Positions 35,131 through 43,620 of a stretch of DNA of 64,000 nucleotides are shown piece by piece (within the stretch, counting starts at the first letter, position 1; the number at the start of each line of letters is the position of its first letter). Below the pieces are notes generated by a model. The model was given only the letters and a program-made list of their open reading frames with translations. It was not told the DNA's origin and made no database searches. The position numbers and the translations under genes are program-made. This DNA is from Rhodopirellula sp. P2 (GTDB taxonomy: Bacteria > Planctomycetota > Planctomycetia > Pirellulales > Pirellulaceae): the NCBI RefSeq assembly GCF_028768465.1, contig NZ_CP118225.1:6305001-6369000 (forward strand). Direction: 5' to 3'.

Positions 35131-37281
35131 ATGATAAACACTCTCCTTTTTTTGCTGACGTTCAATGTTGTCGGTCCACCCGTCGTGGAAGACTTGAACG
35201 TTCTGGACGGCGGGAACCCCAACGCTCCAAGCTGGATCGATTGGAACGACCCGGGTTTGATGCTGGCCCATCATCTCAATGGCTTGACGCGTGAATGTTT
35301 GGCAGCACGTGAAGACGAAGTCAGCGCACTGAAAACGGCGGAGGATTGGAAGGCTCGCCAAACCAAAGTACGGCAGACGCTCGATCAAATCCTCGGACCC
35401 TGGCCGGATCGCACACCGCTGAATCCGCAAGTCACCGGCACATTGCAAAAGGACGGCTATCGAGTTGAAAAGATCGTCTTTGAGTCGATGCCCCATTTCT
35501 ACGTGACGGGAGCACTCTTCATTCCGGATGGGCTCGAAGAGCCGCGTCCCGCCATTTTGAAAGTCATCGGACACTCTGCGCAAGCTTTCCGGCGAGACCT
35601 GTATCAAAACGTGATCTTGAATTTAGTTCACAAGGGCTTTGTGGTCTTTACCATCGACCCGTTGGGACAAGGCGAACGGTTGCAATCCTTTGATCCCCAA
35701 ACAGGAAAGTCGACCGTCGGTTCCTCCACCAAGGAACATTCCCACGCCGGCGTGCAGTGTTTTTTGACGGGGCGATCGATTGCTCGTTACTTCACGTGGG
35801 ATGGCATCCGCGCGATCGACTACCTGCTGACTCGGCCCGAAGTCGATCCCAACCGCATCGGTGTCACGGGACTGTCGGGAGGAGGCACGCAAAGCAGCTA
35901 CATCGGCGCGGTGGATCAACGAGTTCACGCCGTCGCACCGACTGGATATATCACCAGCATCAGTCGTTTGCTCGGATCGATTGGACCGCAAGATGCCGAG
36001 CAAGTTTTCTATCACGGGCCGTTGCTGGGAATCGATCACGCCGACTTGCTCGAGGTCCGAGCACCGAAGCCGACATTGCAAGTCACCACGACGCGAGATT
36101 TCTTCAGTATCCAGGGGGCTCGCGAAACGGCCGCTGAAGTGCGTCACGCCTTTCGGATCCTTGGTCATCCCGAGCGATTTGATCAAGTGGAAGATGACTT
36201 TGGACACGGCTTCACGAAACAGAACAACGAATCAACGTACGAATTCTTTCAAACGTTTTTAGAACTGCCGGGCAATCCGGAGGAACAGACCTACCCGTTT
36301 TTGACCGAAGCGGAATTGACGGTCACTCAAACCGGTCAGGTTTCCACGGCATTGGAAAGTGAAAACGTTTTCAGCATCAACCGTAGGGAGGCACAACCGA
36401 TGCTGGAGAGACTGATTGAGAGCAGGCGTGATTTTTTCCAGCATCTTCCGCAGGCGTTGAGCGAAGCGGCAAGGTTGTCCGGCTATCGCAAACCCGATGC
36501 AACCGTGGCTCCGGTCTTTCGCGGCCAGTACCAACGGGAAGGTTACCGAGTTCAAAAGTGGGGTGTGCCGGGTGAAGGCGAAACCATCATTCCAACGTTG
36601 GTGTTTGCTCCCGATGAACCCGGAGCTTGGCCGGCCATCATTTACGTGCGCGGCGACGGCAAGACAACGGATGCCGCTGCAGGTGGAAAGATCGAGGAAC
36701 TGGTGCGTCGCGGGTACGTTGTCGCGGCACCGGACCTGCTCGGATACGGCGAAACTGCCTACAAGTTCCGGCAAGGTCACGCATCAGTGCAACCTTTCTT
36801 CAATGCGTTGATGTCAGGCCGAAGCGTGGCGGGAATCAACGCCGGAGATGTCGTTCGAGTCATGGAGTTCCTGCAGGACCGAGACGACGTGAAACCAGAC
36901 CAGATCGGAGCCATCGCGATCGGTGATGTGGGGCCAGCGTTGTTGCACGCGGCTGCTTTCGAGCAGCAGATTCAGTGGCTGGTGCTCGTGGATTCTCTGC
37001 TGGACTACCAGAGCATCGTTGATCATGAACTGTATGACGTGAACGCCAACTCGCTGGTCGCCGGAGCTTTGACCTCCTACGACTTGCCCGATTTGTTGGC
37101 GAGCATCACACCTCGACGCGTCGCGGTTGCGCAACCGAGAACTCATCTGCGAACGGCGGCGACCAACGATGAGATCACATCGTCATTGGGCTTTGTCCAG
37201 CAACACGCGAAAGATCGGTTGCGTGTCGAAACGGAGGCAGCCGATTTGTTGAAGTTGGTCGAGTGGTGTGTCGCTCGCTGA
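35131..37281 (+). CDS. Double alpha/beta-hydrolase (acetyl-xylan-esterase-like) protein
   Basis: 716 residues from ATG 35131 (MINTLLFLLTFNVVG), which supplies a short signal peptide. First hydrolase domain about 75-430: HFYVTGALFIPDG, VIGHSAQAFRRD, FTIDPLGQGERL and nucleophile S249 in VTGLSGGGTQS, with a late His in DFGHGF. A second, weaker hydrolase-like domain (about 500-716: IYVRGDGKTTDAAAGG; APDLLGYGET) has AIAIGDVGPALL where G-x-S-x-G is expected, so it lacks a serine nucleophile. AXE1-type planctomycete hydrolases probably de-esterify polysaccharides or related esters outside the cytoplasm. Confidence 0.85.
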   Translation: MINTLLFLLTFNVVGPPVVEDLNVLDGGNPNAPSWIDWNDPGLMLAHHLNGLTRECLAAREDEVSALKTAEDWKARQTKVRQTLDQILGPWPDRTPLNPQVTGTLQKDGYRVEKIVFESMPHFYVTGALFIPDGLEEPRPAILKVIGHSAQAFRRDLYQNVILNLVHKGFVVFTIDPLGQGERLQSFDPQTGKSTVGSSTKEHSHAGVQCFLTGRSIARYFTWDGIRAIDYLLTRPEVDPNRIGVTGLSGGGTQSSYIGAVDQRVHAVAPTGYITSISRLLGSIGPQDAEQVFYHGPLLGIDHADLLEVRAPKPTLQVTTTRDFFSIQGARETAAEVRHAFRILGHPERFDQVEDDFGHGFTKQNNESTYEFFQTFLELPGNPEEQTYPFLTEAELTVTQTGQVSTALESENVFSINRREAQPMLERLIESRRDFFQHLPQALSEAARLSGYRKPDATVAPVFRGQYQREGYRVQKWGVPGEGETIIPTLVFAPDEPGAWPAIIYVRGDGKTTDAAAGGKIEELVRRGYVVAAPDLLGYGETAYKFRQGHASVQPFFNALMSGRSVAGINAGDVVRVMEFLQDRDDVKPDQIGAIAIGDVGPALLHAAAFEQQIQWLVLVDSLLDYQSIVDHELYDVNANSLVAGALTSYDLPDLLASITPRRVAVAQPRTHLRTAATNDEITSSLGFVQQHAKDRLRVETEAADLLKLVEWCVAR

Positions 37282-37319
37282 TGTTCAGATGAGCGAATCA
37301 CAACAATCCCCTCGGGCTC

Positions 37320-39116
37320 TCAATCCTGCGTCGTCAGGAAGACTTGGTGAACACCGGCACTGACGGAGTCGGACAAGGTCACCGAGAGAGTATGAGGTCC
37401 GGCCGGTAACGATGCTTCCATGAAATGACCACGCCGTTCGCCCGGTGCAACTTCGAAGGTGTGCGTTTCATCGTTCAGGTGAAGCGTCGCGGTTCCGCCA
37501 CGATGATCTTTGTCGGTCAGGATCAGCTCGATCTCGTATCGTTTTTCCTCTGGAGCATCCAACAACCAAAAGCCAGTGGAGTTCTTCGCCCAAGGACGAC
37601 CGCTGGAGTGTCGCCAATCTTGCCGTGTCAAAACCGTTTGCGGTTCATGCTCGGTACCGATGACGATCCGGGGCGGCGCGTAGTTGTCGGGACGAGTCGA
37701 GGAAACATCGTCGAACCACTGCGAGTACGCCTCTTTGAGCCGCTGAATGATCTCGGGGTGCTGATCAGCGAGATCGTTTTGTTGTTTGGGATCCTCTTCC
37801 AAGTTGTACAGTTCCAGTTTGGGCTCGCCTTCAAAACGCTCTTTGCCAAAGCCGCTGGGGTGGACCAACTTCCACGGATGTTCGTGCATCGCGAAGTGAT
37901 GAAATTTCTGCGGCACGTTGCCTCGGTGAGTCTGAAAGGCGATCAATCTTGTTTCCCACTGCGAATCATCCATTTCGCCGGTGAGCAATGGCAGGAAACT
38001 CTTGCCATCGAGTGCGGGCGTTTCTGGAGCGGCGACTCCGCAAGCATCGAGCAACGTCGGCATCAAATCGATGTGAGCCAGCATGACGTCCGTGGTGTCG
38101 TTCGCATCCACTTTCGCGGGCCAATGAAACAGCAACGGAGAACGAATGCCACCGTCATCCACCTGCGTTTTGTTGCCTCGCATGTTGCCGACATAACGCC
38201 GCGAATTGGGACCGTTGTCATTGAGATACAGCACAATCGTGTTTTCGCGAATCTTGAGTTCGTCGAGTGACGCGAAAAGTTTGCCGACGTTTTGGTCGAT
38301 GTTGGTGATCATGGCGGAGATCCTTGCCAGTTTGTCAAACTCGGCGTCGCGTCTCTTGGCGGGGAGATCGCTCACCAGAATCGGCGAGAAGTCGACTTGT
38401 TTGTATTCCTCGTAGAGTTCGTTTGGCACATCATCGAACGGTCCGTGCGGGGCATTGGTGGCGATGTAGCTGAAGAACGGTTTTCCCGATTCGGTTTGCT
38501 TGCGAGCAAAATCAATTGCCGCGTCGAAGAAGATGTCGGTGCAGTAACCTTCCATGGCCACTTCGTCACCATTGTGAAAAAGGGTCGGGTCGGTGTATTT
38601 GCCCTCCGCTCCAATCGGATCGGATGGCTGCCCGATACCGCCGCCACGGTGAATCAAACTCTCGTCGAAGCCTTGGTCCATTGGCCGCATGGGGTAGTTG
38701 TCGCCCAGGTGCCACTTGCCAAAGATGCCGGTTTGGTAGCCCGCTTCGCTGAGCCGTTCTGCCAGCGTGACTTCGTCCGGATCCATCATCGCTCGACCAA
38801 CGTACGTGTCGATGCAACGCGTTCGGTAGTTGTACCGCCCGGTCATCAGGCTGGCTCGAGTCGGGGCGCACACGTTGCTGACATAGAACCGGCTCAAGTA
38901 GCCGCTCTGGGTTCGCATCTTGTCCAGCGAAGGCGTCTGAATGATCGGATTGCCCATGAACCCGTAGTCGCCGACGCCTTGGTCATCGCTCATGATCACG
39001 ATCACGTTGGGACGATCGGCCTCGTTGGACTCAGTCGCACAAGCAGAACCCGAAGACAGAACGGAGCAAGCCAACAAGAGAAGACTTGCGGAAGCAAAGC
39101 GGAAGAAGGTTTTCAT
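37320..39116 (-). CDS. Sulfatase (type I, formylglycine-dependent)
   Basis: 598 residues; signal peptide 1-28 (MKTFFRFASASLLLLACSVL). Sulfatase domain from about 35 (RPNVIVIMSDDQGVGDYGF; ligands D44-D45), modification signature C83-A-P-T-R87 (CAPTRASLMTG), and LNDNGPNSRRYVGNMRGNK in the metal-site region. A C-terminal beta module (about 500-598; GTATLHLNDETHTFEVAPGE, RRGHFMEASLPAGPHTLSVT) is likely carbohydrate-binding. A homologue of exported arylsulfatases acting on marine sulfated glycans. Same strand as, and 55 nt downstream of, the next sulfatase, so they probably form an operon. Confidence 0.93.
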   Translation of the reverse strand: MKTFFRFASASLLLLACSVLSSGSACATESNEADRPNVIVIMSDDQGVGDYGFMGNPIIQTPSLDKMRTQSGYLSRFYVSNVCAPTRASLMTGRYNYRTRCIDTYVGRAMMDPDEVTLAERLSEAGYQTGIFGKWHLGDNYPMRPMDQGFDESLIHRGGGIGQPSDPIGAEGKYTDPTLFHNGDEVAMEGYCTDIFFDAAIDFARKQTESGKPFFSYIATNAPHGPFDDVPNELYEEYKQVDFSPILVSDLPAKRRDAEFDKLARISAMITNIDQNVGKLFASLDELKIRENTIVLYLNDNGPNSRRYVGNMRGNKTQVDDGGIRSPLLFHWPAKVDANDTTDVMLAHIDLMPTLLDACGVAAPETPALDGKSFLPLLTGEMDDSQWETRLIAFQTHRGNVPQKFHHFAMHEHPWKLVHPSGFGKERFEGEPKLELYNLEEDPKQQNDLADQHPEIIQRLKEAYSQWFDDVSSTRPDNYAPPRIVIGTEHEPQTVLTRQDWRHSSGRPWAKNSTGFWLLDAPEEKRYEIELILTDKDHRGGTATLHLNDETHTFEVAPGERRGHFMEASLPAGPHTLSVTLSDSVSAGVHQVFLTTQD

Positions 39117-39171
39117 GCGGGAACCTGGTGGGAATCAAAGGTGGGAAGCGTTGTTCAGAAGAGCGTCCAGT

Positions 39172-40611
39172 TCAGCGACTGCGGCCATCGTCGACGATTT
39201 GCTTCATGCGTTTCTGCAACCGCTGAACGATGTCAGGATGGTCTTGGTAAAGGTTGTTCGTTTCGGAGGGATCGCTTTTTAAGTTGTAAAGCTGACCGGT
39301 CGGGCCACCGGGTTTGGGCGGGATTCGTGATGGTTTTGAAAAACCACCCGAGCCGAGGCCGGTGATCAATTTCCAATCGCCTGCTCGGATCGTCATCGTT
39401 GATTTGCTTCCGGCTCGCATCACGAATTCGGTTCTCTTGGTACCTTCTTCGAATGGATGCTGAAGCAACGCCGGCAGAAAACTGTGGCTGTCCGGCCCAG
39501 CGTCTTGGGGAAGCTCTGTCTCCCAAATGTCGGCGAAAGTGGCCATCAAATCGGTGAAGCAAACCAGATGATCCGTGCTGCTGGATGCGCTGGCGTGGCC
39601 TGGCCAGCGAACGATGAACGGCATCCGGTGGCCAGCCTCCCAGGCGTCGGCTTTCATGCCGCGAAAACCACCGGCTGAGTCATGCTGGAATCGCTCTGTG
39701 TCATTTTCGTACCAGACCGGTCCATTGTCCGAAGTGAAGATGACGATCGTGTCACGTTCCATGTTATGCAGTTGGAGAGCATCCAGCACGCGTCCGACTT
39801 CATGATCGACCATCATCACAAAATCGCCGTAAGAGTCGACTTTGCTTTTGCCCGTGAACTCAGGACTTGGTAGCCAAGGCGTGTGGGGTGCGGGATAAGC
39901 CAGATACAGCATCATTGGAGATGCGTCCTCAGCGTTTGGATGAGCTTGGATGCTGCTGATCGCCACGTCCGTGAAGTGTGGCAAAACATCGGCGAGTTCC
40001 AAATCGGGAGCGATGCCGCCGGCTCTCCAAAAGGCACCTTGAATCGGCGACCAACCCTCGCTGGCGTTGGCCTCGATGCGATCCGTAGGCGGATGCACTG
40101 CGTTGCGATCGTTGATGTAGAAGTAGGGCGGAATGTCGGTGGAGGCTCGGATGCCAAAGAAGTGGTCGAAGCCACGATCCACGGGACCACCCACCAACGG
40201 ACGGTCATAGGATTCGTTGGCACGTTCTTCAAACCCCAAGTGCCACTTGCCAACCATGGTGGTTCGGTAACCCTGTGATTTCGCCAGCGAAGCCAGCGTG
40301 GCTTGATCGGGATCGATCAGAGGTTCACGTGGCCAAACGCTGACATCGGTTCGGAATGGATAACGTCCCGTCATCAACCCATACCGCGACATGTGACACA
40401 GAGGTCCCGGTGCATGGGCGTTGGTGAATCGCATCCCATCGCGAGCGAGTGAATCGATGTTCGGTGTTTCGATCTTGGAGTCGGGGTTGAAACACCCCGG
40501 GTCTCCGTACCCCATGTCGTCGACCAAGATCACAACAATATGAGGACGTTCGGCAGCAAAGAGCGCCGACGAAACGAATGCAAACAAAAGTGCGAGGAGA
40601 GAGCGATGCAC
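39172..40611 (-). CDS. Sulfatase-family protein with atypical C-H-M-S-R signature
   Basis: 479 residues; signal peptide 1-20 (MHRSLLALLFAFVSSALFAA). Sulfatase fold RPHIVVILVDDMGYGDPGCF (ligands D31-D32), then the modification site C72-H-M-S-R76 (LCHMSRYGLMTGRYPF), with Met in place of the canonical Pro. DNGPVWY and GHRMPFIVRWPG are intact. The remainder is standard for type I sulfatases. Whether Cys72 is matured to formylglycine is uncertain; the otherwise complete active site argues for activity. It precedes the sulfatase at 37320-39116 in the same direction. Confidence 0.9.
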   Translation of the reverse strand: MHRSLLALLFAFVSSALFAAERPHIVVILVDDMGYGDPGCFNPDSKIETPNIDSLARDGMRFTNAHAPGPLCHMSRYGLMTGRYPFRTDVSVWPREPLIDPDQATLASLAKSQGYRTTMVGKWHLGFEERANESYDRPLVGGPVDRGFDHFFGIRASTDIPPYFYINDRNAVHPPTDRIEANASEGWSPIQGAFWRAGGIAPDLELADVLPHFTDVAISSIQAHPNAEDASPMMLYLAYPAPHTPWLPSPEFTGKSKVDSYGDFVMMVDHEVGRVLDALQLHNMERDTIVIFTSDNGPVWYENDTERFQHDSAGGFRGMKADAWEAGHRMPFIVRWPGHASASSSTDHLVCFTDLMATFADIWETELPQDAGPDSHSFLPALLQHPFEEGTKRTEFVMRAGSKSTMTIRAGDWKLITGLGSGGFSKPSRIPPKPGGPTGQLYNLKSDPSETNNLYQDHPDIVQRLQKRMKQIVDDGRSR

Positions 40612-40644
40612 GGGATTGGTAGGTGGGAGGGAGGGAAGGTTTGC

Positions 40645-40680
40645 AAGCTAAATGAGCCGTTTGGGCGTTAGCCCCGGTTC
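40645..40680. repeat. Fragment of the palindromic repeat family
   Basis: ATGAGCCGTTTGGGCGTTAG followed by CCCCGGTTCC matches one inner arm of the 127-bp palindrome (26466-26592). It lies in the 146-base gap upstream of the sulfatase start. The same gap ends in three tandem AGCTAGA units that run into the stop codon of the ankyrin gene. Confidence 0.65.
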
Positions 40681-40757
40681 CAAACCGCAATCGCGGGTGA
40701 CGCCGAGCAATCGATTAACAATCGAGAACTCGATGATCCTGACTTAAAAGCTAGAAG

Positions 40758-42248
40758 CTAGAAGCTAGAACCTTCGATCGCTTCTTTCAAAGCTTCGATT
40801 GTCGGCGGTGACGGTTTGACGCTGCCGGGACGTTTGCCACCGGCGATATCCAGCGGTGTCCAACCACGTTTGTTCTTGTGGTTCCAAATTTCTGGATCTG
40901 CACCGACCAAGGTCAGCTTTCGAACCGCGGTAGGAAACGTTCGCAACGCGGCACCGTGCATGGCTGTTTCTCGGTTCCGATCCACGACGTTGGGGTCGAT
41001 TCCTAGATCAACCAACATCTCAATCGCGCGGTCCACTTCTTCGGGCGTGCCCGGTTCTTCGCCAACCGCGATCACCCCAACGCCTGCTGCTGCCATCAGC
41101 GCGGTGGTCCCGTCGTCATTGGGGATGGTGGGGTCGGATCCGAGTTCCAGCAACAGAGTCATCAGTTCAATGTCAGCACCGCGAGAGGCCAAGAAGAACG
41201 GCGTGGCGCCTTTGGGGTTGAGGCGTTGGCCGCGTGACTTACCGGTGTTCAGTTGCAGATTCAGGTCGGCCCCCATTTCCACCATTTGGCGGACAAAGTC
41301 CAAACTGTGAATGGATCCCGTGATGCGCGGTGCAGGGTCGCCTTCCGGGTTGTCACCCAATTCCGTTTTGCGAACCCAGGTGATCGCGTGCAAAGGAGCG
41401 TAGCCGCTGCGTTGGTCGTTTGGATCGGCACCGCGACGGACCAAATCGCAAGCCAACTGAAGGTGTCCGCTTTCAATCGCGAACATCATCGCCGACATTC
41501 CGGACCGCGCGTTTCGGCCGCCGCTGCGTTTGGGTTTCGCCACCGTGTTGACGTCCAGCCCCGCATCGAGCAAACGCATCACCACCGCCGATTGGCCGTG
41601 TCGAGCCGCGAACATGAGCGCAGACAGCCCGGACTGTTGCAGTGTCGTGTCAACGTTGCATCCCGCATCGATCAAGGAGTCGACGGCATCCAGGTTGCCG
41701 GCCGCGGATGCCCACATCAGTGCGGTTTGCCCGCGGGCTTCTTTGTCTTCCATGTCGGCGCCGGCTTTGATCAGCGAACGGACAACGTTCGCGTTGCCTT
41801 GTCGCGCAGCCAACATCAACGGCGATTCGCCGCCGCGTCGGGCCGCGTTCGCATCGGCGCCGGCGTCCAACAAGGCTCGGACCGCTCTGAGATTGCCATA
41901 CTCGCACGCCAAACTCAGGGGTGTGACCTGGTACAGCGTTTCGGCATCCACCTCCGCCCCGGCAGTGACCAAGGCCGTGATCGTGCGGGAATGATTGTGG
42001 TAGGCCGCCCAGTGCAAAGCGGTCATTCCGTCGGGCTGAGACGCGTCAACGTTCACCCGATCGCCAGCCAGCGATTCCCGAACCAAATCCCAACGTTGCT
42101 GTTCCGCCGCGGAAACCCACGCATGATCGGATGCCGATGGAGCGACGCCACGCTCATCGGTCGAATTTCGATCGGATGGCTCAGCCGCGACAACGCAAAG
42201 ACAAGCCAGTAGCGAGCCAACAACCGCCATGAACATTCTCAACTTCAC
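40758..42248 (-). CDS. Exported ankyrin-repeat protein
   Basis: 496 residues; GTG start overlapping the stop of the DUF1552 gene by four bases (GTGA), so translationally coupled. Signal peptide MKLRMFMAVVGSLLACLCVV. About nine ankyrin repeats run from about residue 70 to 490: DGMTALHWAAYHNHSRTITA, VTPLSLACEYGNLRAVRALL, ESPLMLAARQGNANVVRSLI, QTALMWASAAGNLDAVDSLI, LSALMFAARHGQSAVVMRLL, TPFFLASRGADIELMTLLLE. An Arg/Gly-rich insert KPKRSGGRNARSG interrupts the array. Ankyrin domains bind proteins; the partner is probably the DUF1552 or cytochrome product of the same operon. Confidence 0.92.
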   Translation of the reverse strand: MKLRMFMAVVGSLLACLCVVAAEPSDRNSTDERGVAPSASDHAWVSAAEQQRWDLVRESLAGDRVNVDASQPDGMTALHWAAYHNHSRTITALVTAGAEVDAETLYQVTPLSLACEYGNLRAVRALLDAGADANAARRGGESPLMLAARQGNANVVRSLIKAGADMEDKEARGQTALMWASAAGNLDAVDSLIDAGCNVDTTLQQSGLSALMFAARHGQSAVVMRLLDAGLDVNTVAKPKRSGGRNARSGMSAMMFAIESGHLQLACDLVRRGADPNDQRSGYAPLHAITWVRKTELGDNPEGDPAPRITGSIHSLDFVRQMVEMGADLNLQLNTGKSRGQRLNPKGATPFFLASRGADIELMTLLLELGSDPTIPNDDGTTALMAAAGVGVIAVGEEPGTPEEVDRAIEMLVDLGIDPNVVDRNRETAMHGAALRTFPTAVRKLTLVGADPEIWNHKNKRGWTPLDIAGGKRPGSVKPSPPTIEALKEAIEGSSF

Positions 42249-43585
42249 AGTGTCACCGGATCAAAGAGGTCGTCGACCGTTCCGGTGCTGTCCGCGAACG
42301 ATTCCAACGGCACACCGACTTTGTTGAGCAACGTCAGGTGAAGGTTCGACAATGGCTCAGGGGCTTTGAACCGAAGGTGGCGATTGCCACGCATGTTTTC
42401 GGCAGCACCACCAGCCACCAAGATTGGCAGATTGCTGTGGTCGTGAGCGTCCGGATCGCCCATGCCGCTGCCGTACATGTAGAGCGAATGATCGAGCAAT
42501 GTCCCGTCGCCTTCGGGGACTTCATTCATCCGCTTCAAGAAGTCCGCAAACAGCGAAACATGGAACTGGTTGATCTTGGCGACCTTGGCCAGTTTTTCCG
42601 GATCGCGACCGTGGTGCGTCACGGGGTGGTGAGGATCAGGAACACCGATCTCGGGATACGTTCGCGTGCTGGCTTCGCGAGCCAACTGGAATGAAACGAC
42701 GCGCGTGATATCGCCTTGGAAGGCGAGCAACTGCAGATCAAACATCAGCTTCGCGTGATCGGCGTAAGCGGTGGGGACACCAACCGGACGATCCAGGTCG
42801 GGCAGCGGATTTTCATGGCTGTTTTGTTCCGCCAATTGAATCCGGCGTTCGACTTCGCGGATGCTTTCCAGATAACCATCGATCTTGTTGCGATCCGAGG
42901 CACCCACGCGATTCTTGATCCGCTTGATTTCCAAGTTGATCGAATCCAGCAGGCTGGCTCGTTTCTGCATCGCGGCTCGACGTTGTTCCGGCGTCCCGCC
43001 TTCCCCAAACAAGCTTTCAAACACAATTCGCGGATGAGCTTCGGATGGCAAGGGCTGCGTCGGAGAAGCCCAGGACAAACTGTTCTGGTAAACACACGCG
43101 TAACCGTTGTCGCACTGCCCGACCGTGGACAACAGGTCCATCGACAGTTCCAACGAAGGCAACTGAGTGGTCGCACCGATCTTTCGAGCCGCGACTTGAT
43201 CGACCGTCGTGCCGTTGTAGTAATCGCTGCTCTCGGTTCGCTTGGCTCGAGCGGCACTCAAAAACGCTGAGTTCGATGTCGCGTGTGAACCGGGGTAAGC
43301 GTTTTGCAAATCGGTGTTGGAAATCACGGTCAAGTGATCCTTGACCTCTTCCAACGGTGACAAGCTGGACGGCAATTCGTCGAGCGTTTCGCCATCGGGT
43401 GTCCACTCAGCCGGGTTGTAACCCATCGGAATGTAGATGTATCCAATTCGTTTCAACCGGCTCGGGGCGGCCGCGGTCGCCGCGGATGCGGTCATGGCCG
43501 GAATCATCGCGTCCAGCAATGGCAATGCGACGGAGGCACCGGTGCCGCGAAGCAAGGTTCGGCGAGAGAGATGGGATCGTTTCAT
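42245..43585 (-). CDS. DUF1552 family protein
   Basis: 446 residues starting MKRSHLSRRTLLRGTGASVA, a Tat-type signal with SRRTLLRG. The family core is evident: YIPMGYNPAEWTPDG, LEEVKDHLTVISNTDLQNAY, HATSNSAFLSAARAKR, TTVDQVAARKIG, LYMYGSGMGDPDAHDHSNLP and ILVAGGAAENMRGNRHLRFK. DUF1552 genes are almost always located beside DUF1592/1588/1587 cytochrome genes in planctomycetes, as here (35 nt downstream). The molecular function is unknown; a role together with the partner cytochrome in the envelope is inferred. Confidence 0.94.
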   Translation of the reverse strand: MKRSHLSRRTLLRGTGASVALPLLDAMIPAMTASAATAAAPSRLKRIGYIYIPMGYNPAEWTPDGETLDELPSSLSPLEEVKDHLTVISNTDLQNAYPGSHATSNSAFLSAARAKRTESSDYYNGTTVDQVAARKIGATTQLPSLELSMDLLSTVGQCDNGYACVYQNSLSWASPTQPLPSEAHPRIVFESLFGEGGTPEQRRAAMQKRASLLDSINLEIKRIKNRVGASDRNKIDGYLESIREVERRIQLAEQNSHENPLPDLDRPVGVPTAYADHAKLMFDLQLLAFQGDITRVVSFQLAREASTRTYPEIGVPDPHHPVTHHGRDPEKLAKVAKINQFHVSLFADFLKRMNEVPEGDGTLLDHSLYMYGSGMGDPDAHDHSNLPILVAGGAAENMRGNRHLRFKAPEPLSNLHLTLLNKVGVPLESFADSTGTVDDLFDPVTL

Positions 43586-43620
43586 CGTGCTTCCAGTTTA
43601 GAAGTGGGCAGCGTGACGGA

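Noticed and set aside
40748-40770. Three tandem AGCTAGA units at the end of the ankyrin gene
   Set aside because: Too short to call a functional repeat; probably a small tandem duplication around the stop codon.
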